A stretch of DNA of 64,000 nt from Pigmentiphaga sp. NML080357 (lineage in GTDB: Bacteria; Pseudomonadota; Gammaproteobacteria; Burkholderiales; Burkholderiaceae_B). The position numbers were made by a program, and so were the translations under genes. The DNA lies in NCBI RefSeq assembly GCF_002188465.1, contig NZ_NINW01000049.1, positions 186,001 through 250,000 on the forward strand, written 5' to 3'. The notes under the pieces were generated by a model. The model saw only the letters and a list, made by a program, of their open reading frames with translations. It ran no database searches and was not told where the DNA came from. Shown here piece after piece: positions 62,201-64,000 of this stretch. Within the stretch, counting starts at the first letter, position 1. The number at the start of each line of letters is the position of its first letter.

Positions 62201-63328
62201 CTACCGAACGCAATCCCGCCCGTCGTTCTTCGCCTGGTACAGCGCACGATCGGCGCGTTCCATCAAGGCCAGGAGATTGTCGCCCGTACGGGCAATGGCG
62301 ATCCCGAAGCTGGCAGTGGGGTGGAAGGCGTGCGCGAAGATGCCGGGCGCCGCGGCCTTGAACGCAGCCCGGGCGGTGTCGGCCATGGCATGGGCGGCGG
62401 CAGCCAACCCCGGCGGTATCAGTATCGCGAACTCCTCGCCGCCGATGCGCCCGACGATCGCATCGCGCGGCGCCTTGTCTTTCAGGATGTCGGAAAAGGC
62501 CCGGATGACCTTGTCGCCGTCGAGATGTCCGAAGCGGTCGTTGATCGACTTGAAGTGATCCAGGTCGGTCAGGATAAGGGCGGCGGGGGCGCTGTCGTTC
62601 TGCCGCGCCAGCAGGGGCAGGGCGCGCGATTCGAAGCCGCGGCGGTTGAACAGCCCGGACAGCATGTCGATCTGGGCTTCCGCCTTGAACCGGTCCATCA
62701 CGTCGACGGCAATGACCGCGAAGATGGCCGCCGCCAGCGTCGAACAGATCAGCGTGTCCGAAATCGACACCACGATCCAGTAGACCGCTTCGGACTGGGC
62801 GGGGTCGATGCCGGGAATCAGGAACGTCAGGGGGCGGGAGACGAAACTCAGGAATGCGATGAAGACTTGACCGAAAAGCAGTTGTTCGACCGGGGTCCGT
62901 TCATGGCGCTTGGCCAGGTCGACCAGCATTACGAAACAAATCGCGGCGAGCCCCAGGTTGATGGCAGCGGCGCGGATGGGCAGGTTGTCCTCGACCAGCA
63001 GGAAGAAGCCTCCGCCTGTCAGCGATATTGCCATGATGGCCATCAGGCTGCCGTAGTGCGGCCGGAGCCGAAGCCGCTTGGAGATCGCGATGGACAGCAG
63101 CATCGTGGCTGTCAGGATCAGCGTGTTGGAGACCATCCGCAGTTCCGGTTCGTCCAGGGCGAAGGCGGCATACAGGCTGCCGAAGGAAAGGATTCTCACC
63201 CCATACGAGAAAACGAGGATGGCGATGTAACCCAGTTCCCGCTGGTAGTACCAAAGGGCGAGCAGGCTGGCGCCGAAGATCGCCGACATGGATGTGTTCA
63301 GCACCCCGACGACGAATTCAACGCTCAT
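62201..63328 (-). CDS. Membrane-bound diguanylate cyclase (GGDEF)
   Basis: This protein of 375 residues has about six N-terminal helices forming a membrane sensor region (residues 1-205) and a GGDEF domain with DLDHFKSINDRFGHLDGD near residue 255 and the active-site motif RIGGEEF near 297. It makes cyclic di-GMP. No RxxD inhibitory site is visible just before the GGEEF, so product feedback may be absent. Its stop lies 72 bases from the sigma-factor start. Confidence 0.92.
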   Translation of the reverse strand: MSVEFVVGVLNTSMSAIFGASLLALWYYQRELGYIAILVFSYGVRILSFGSLYAAFALDEPELRMVSNTLILTATMLLSIAISKRLRLRPHYGSLMAIMAISLTGGGFFLLVEDNLPIRAAAINLGLAAICFVMLVDLAKRHERTPVEQLLFGQVFIAFLSFVSRPLTFLIPGIDPAQSEAVYWIVVSISDTLICSTLAAAIFAVIAVDVMDRFKAEAQIDMLSGLFNRRGFESRALPLLARQNDSAPAALILTDLDHFKSINDRFGHLDGDKVIRAFSDILKDKAPRDAIVGRIGGEEFAILIPPGLAAAAHAMADTARAAFKAAAPGIFAHAFHPTASFGIAIARTGDNLLALMERADRALYQAKNDGRDCVR

Positions 63329-63484
63329 GCCGCACCGGTCGGATGGTCAATGCCCGGAACTCGCTCCGAATGGTGGGAATCGTATCTCGTCGAACAGGAA
63401 GACAGGCGGCCATAGGGGGATGAACAACCCGGAGCATGTTTGAGCGTCCGTGATTGTAGGCCCCATGGGACGGGGGGTCGAGAG

Positions 63485-63640
63485 TGGCCTGTTGCTTCTG
63501 CAATGTCTACGACGCCCATGCCGGACGCCTTCGAAGCGGTCTGCAACGAGCTGGATTACCAGAACGTGCATGTCGAACGCTTCGCCGACTCCGGCATTCG
63601 CTGCTTCGGTGCGTGCGATACCGCCATACTGGAAGGCACG
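63485..63640 (+). pseudogene. Decayed fragment of a VanB-like ferredoxin reductase
   Basis: The frame from 63503 reads TTPMPDAFEAVCNELDYQ then NVHVERFAD, matching the end of the NAD-binding domain of vanillate-demethylase-type reductases. It jumps to RCFGACDTAILEG, like the [2Fe-2S] loop of the ferredoxin domain but with spacing disturbed. A CC motif in another frame (about 63491) suggests a frameshift upstream. Only about 50 of roughly 315 residues remain. It lies convergent to a Rieske oxygenase end, so it is probably the relic of that enzyme's partner. The rest of the gap 63329-63484 shows nothing. Confidence 0.45.
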
Positions 63641-63679
63641 CACCCTCCGTCCCTTGTTACTCCATGCGCGTATTCGGCC

Positions 63680-64000
63680 TCACTGAGCAAGCTTCTCTCG
63701 ATTGACCCCGCAGCGCAGCTCTTTTTCCCGCGCAATCATCCTTTCAATGGCATGGCGAGCCTGGACTGGACCCTTGTCGGTAGCGAGGGCCAGCGAAAAA
63801 GCGCCGTCCCCTGTCCGTTCCAACGCCTTTTGCTGGAGCTCGAGAATCTGCTTGTCCTGATCGAACGTCTCCGCGGTCTGGAGGCGTATGTATTCGGTGA
63901 GCTCATGGTCGTCGGGCCGGTACTGTCTCGCGACGCCCCAGAAATAGTGCGAGCTGGTCGGCGTGGCAGGACTGATCGCATGGAGGACTCTCCGCTCCAG
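63680..64000 (-). CDS. Rieske oxygenase (VanA-like), C-terminal end
   Basis: The last 106 residues of a protein whose start lies beyond the right edge; the frame is open at base 64000 and stops at 63680-63682. The segments SPATPTSSHYFWGVARQYRP, FDQDKQILELQQKALE and PVQARHAIERMIAREKE match the C-terminal region of VanA-type oxygenases, where acidic QxxxL helices follow the catalytic domain. It corresponds to the end of the oxygenase at 15496 (FREDKAIVEAQQAML). It has no intact reductase beside it in this window. Confidence 0.85.
   Translation of the reverse strand: MERRVLHAISPATPTSSHYFWGVARQYRPDDHELTEYIRLQTAETFDQDKQILELQQKALERTGDGAFSLALATDKGPVQARHAIERMIAREKELRCGVNREKLAQ

Noticed and set aside
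63503-64000. Plus-strand frame open from 63503 to the window end as a full gene
   Set aside because: After about 63650 it lies opposite a clear Rieske oxygenase C-terminus. Only its first part matches anything and that is kept as a reductase relic.
1-64000. CRISPR array, insertion sequence or prophage
   Set aside because: No spaced direct repeats, transposase, integrase or terminal repeats were seen anywhere in the window.

Overview
The window is GC-rich, densely packed and read from both strands. The gene content fits a beta-proteobacterium of the Alcaligenaceae, most likely Bordetella or a close relative such as Achromobacter. The signs are an orphan Bug-type solute receptor, LivFGMH-type uptake of aromatic acids, several GntR/LysR/AraC-controlled catabolic clusters, BtuB under a cobalamin riboswitch, and a FecI/FecR/TonB-receptor set. 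Genus is inferred from gene content only; no rRNA is present.

Layout. 1-3157: tail of priA, then a Rep-type helicase. 3339-10979: a promoter overlapped by a perfect palindrome, then a catabolic operon (hydantoinase A-like; hydantoinase B-like fused to an acetone-carboxylase-gamma-like zinc domain; dienelactone hydrolase; LigB-type extradiol dioxygenase; LigA-like domain fused in frame to a C-C hydrolase; RidA). 11062-13255: two paralogous HutC-type GntR regulators flanking a YbaK deacylase. 13283-19101: an orphan Bug receptor; an FCD-type GntR divergent from a VanA-like Rieske oxygenase with a Liv-type binding protein; a class III CoA-transferase. 19207-26357: a two-domain cytochrome c, tRNA-Arg(CCG), btuF and riboswitch-controlled btuB, rnk, a lipase-like hydrolase, a lipoprotein and a cysteine-cluster protein. 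26422-33912: a complete Liv-type ABC transporter with flavin enzymes and a hydroxylaminobenzoate-lyase-like protein, plus a divergent LysR. 33935-39233: two paralogous cupins, an SDR, an acetamidase/formamidase and a binding protein, with a divergent AraC regulator.

40438-47274 is the most striking locus. A TonB receptor is followed, with stop/start overlaps, by an ExbB/MotA-like protein, a DUF2149 protein with an ExbD-like membrane aspartate, and a 1295-residue CobN-like chelatase that carries an N-terminal signal and a C-terminal membrane anchor. This resembles the HmuS/HmuU/HmuV part of Bacteroidetes haem loci and suggests a proton-motive-force-driven periplasmic machine for removing metal from, or remodelling, a tetrapyrrole.

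47394-64000: an APC permease; KdgD with an FCD regulator and a clear operator; eptA with a PAP2 phosphatase and a divergent two-component system; chrA; a PepSY ferric reductase, TonB siderophore receptor, FecR and FecI; a GGDEF protein; and, at the right edge, the C-terminal end of another Rieske oxygenase beside a decayed scrap of its probable reductase. No CRISPR, insertion sequence or prophage was seen.
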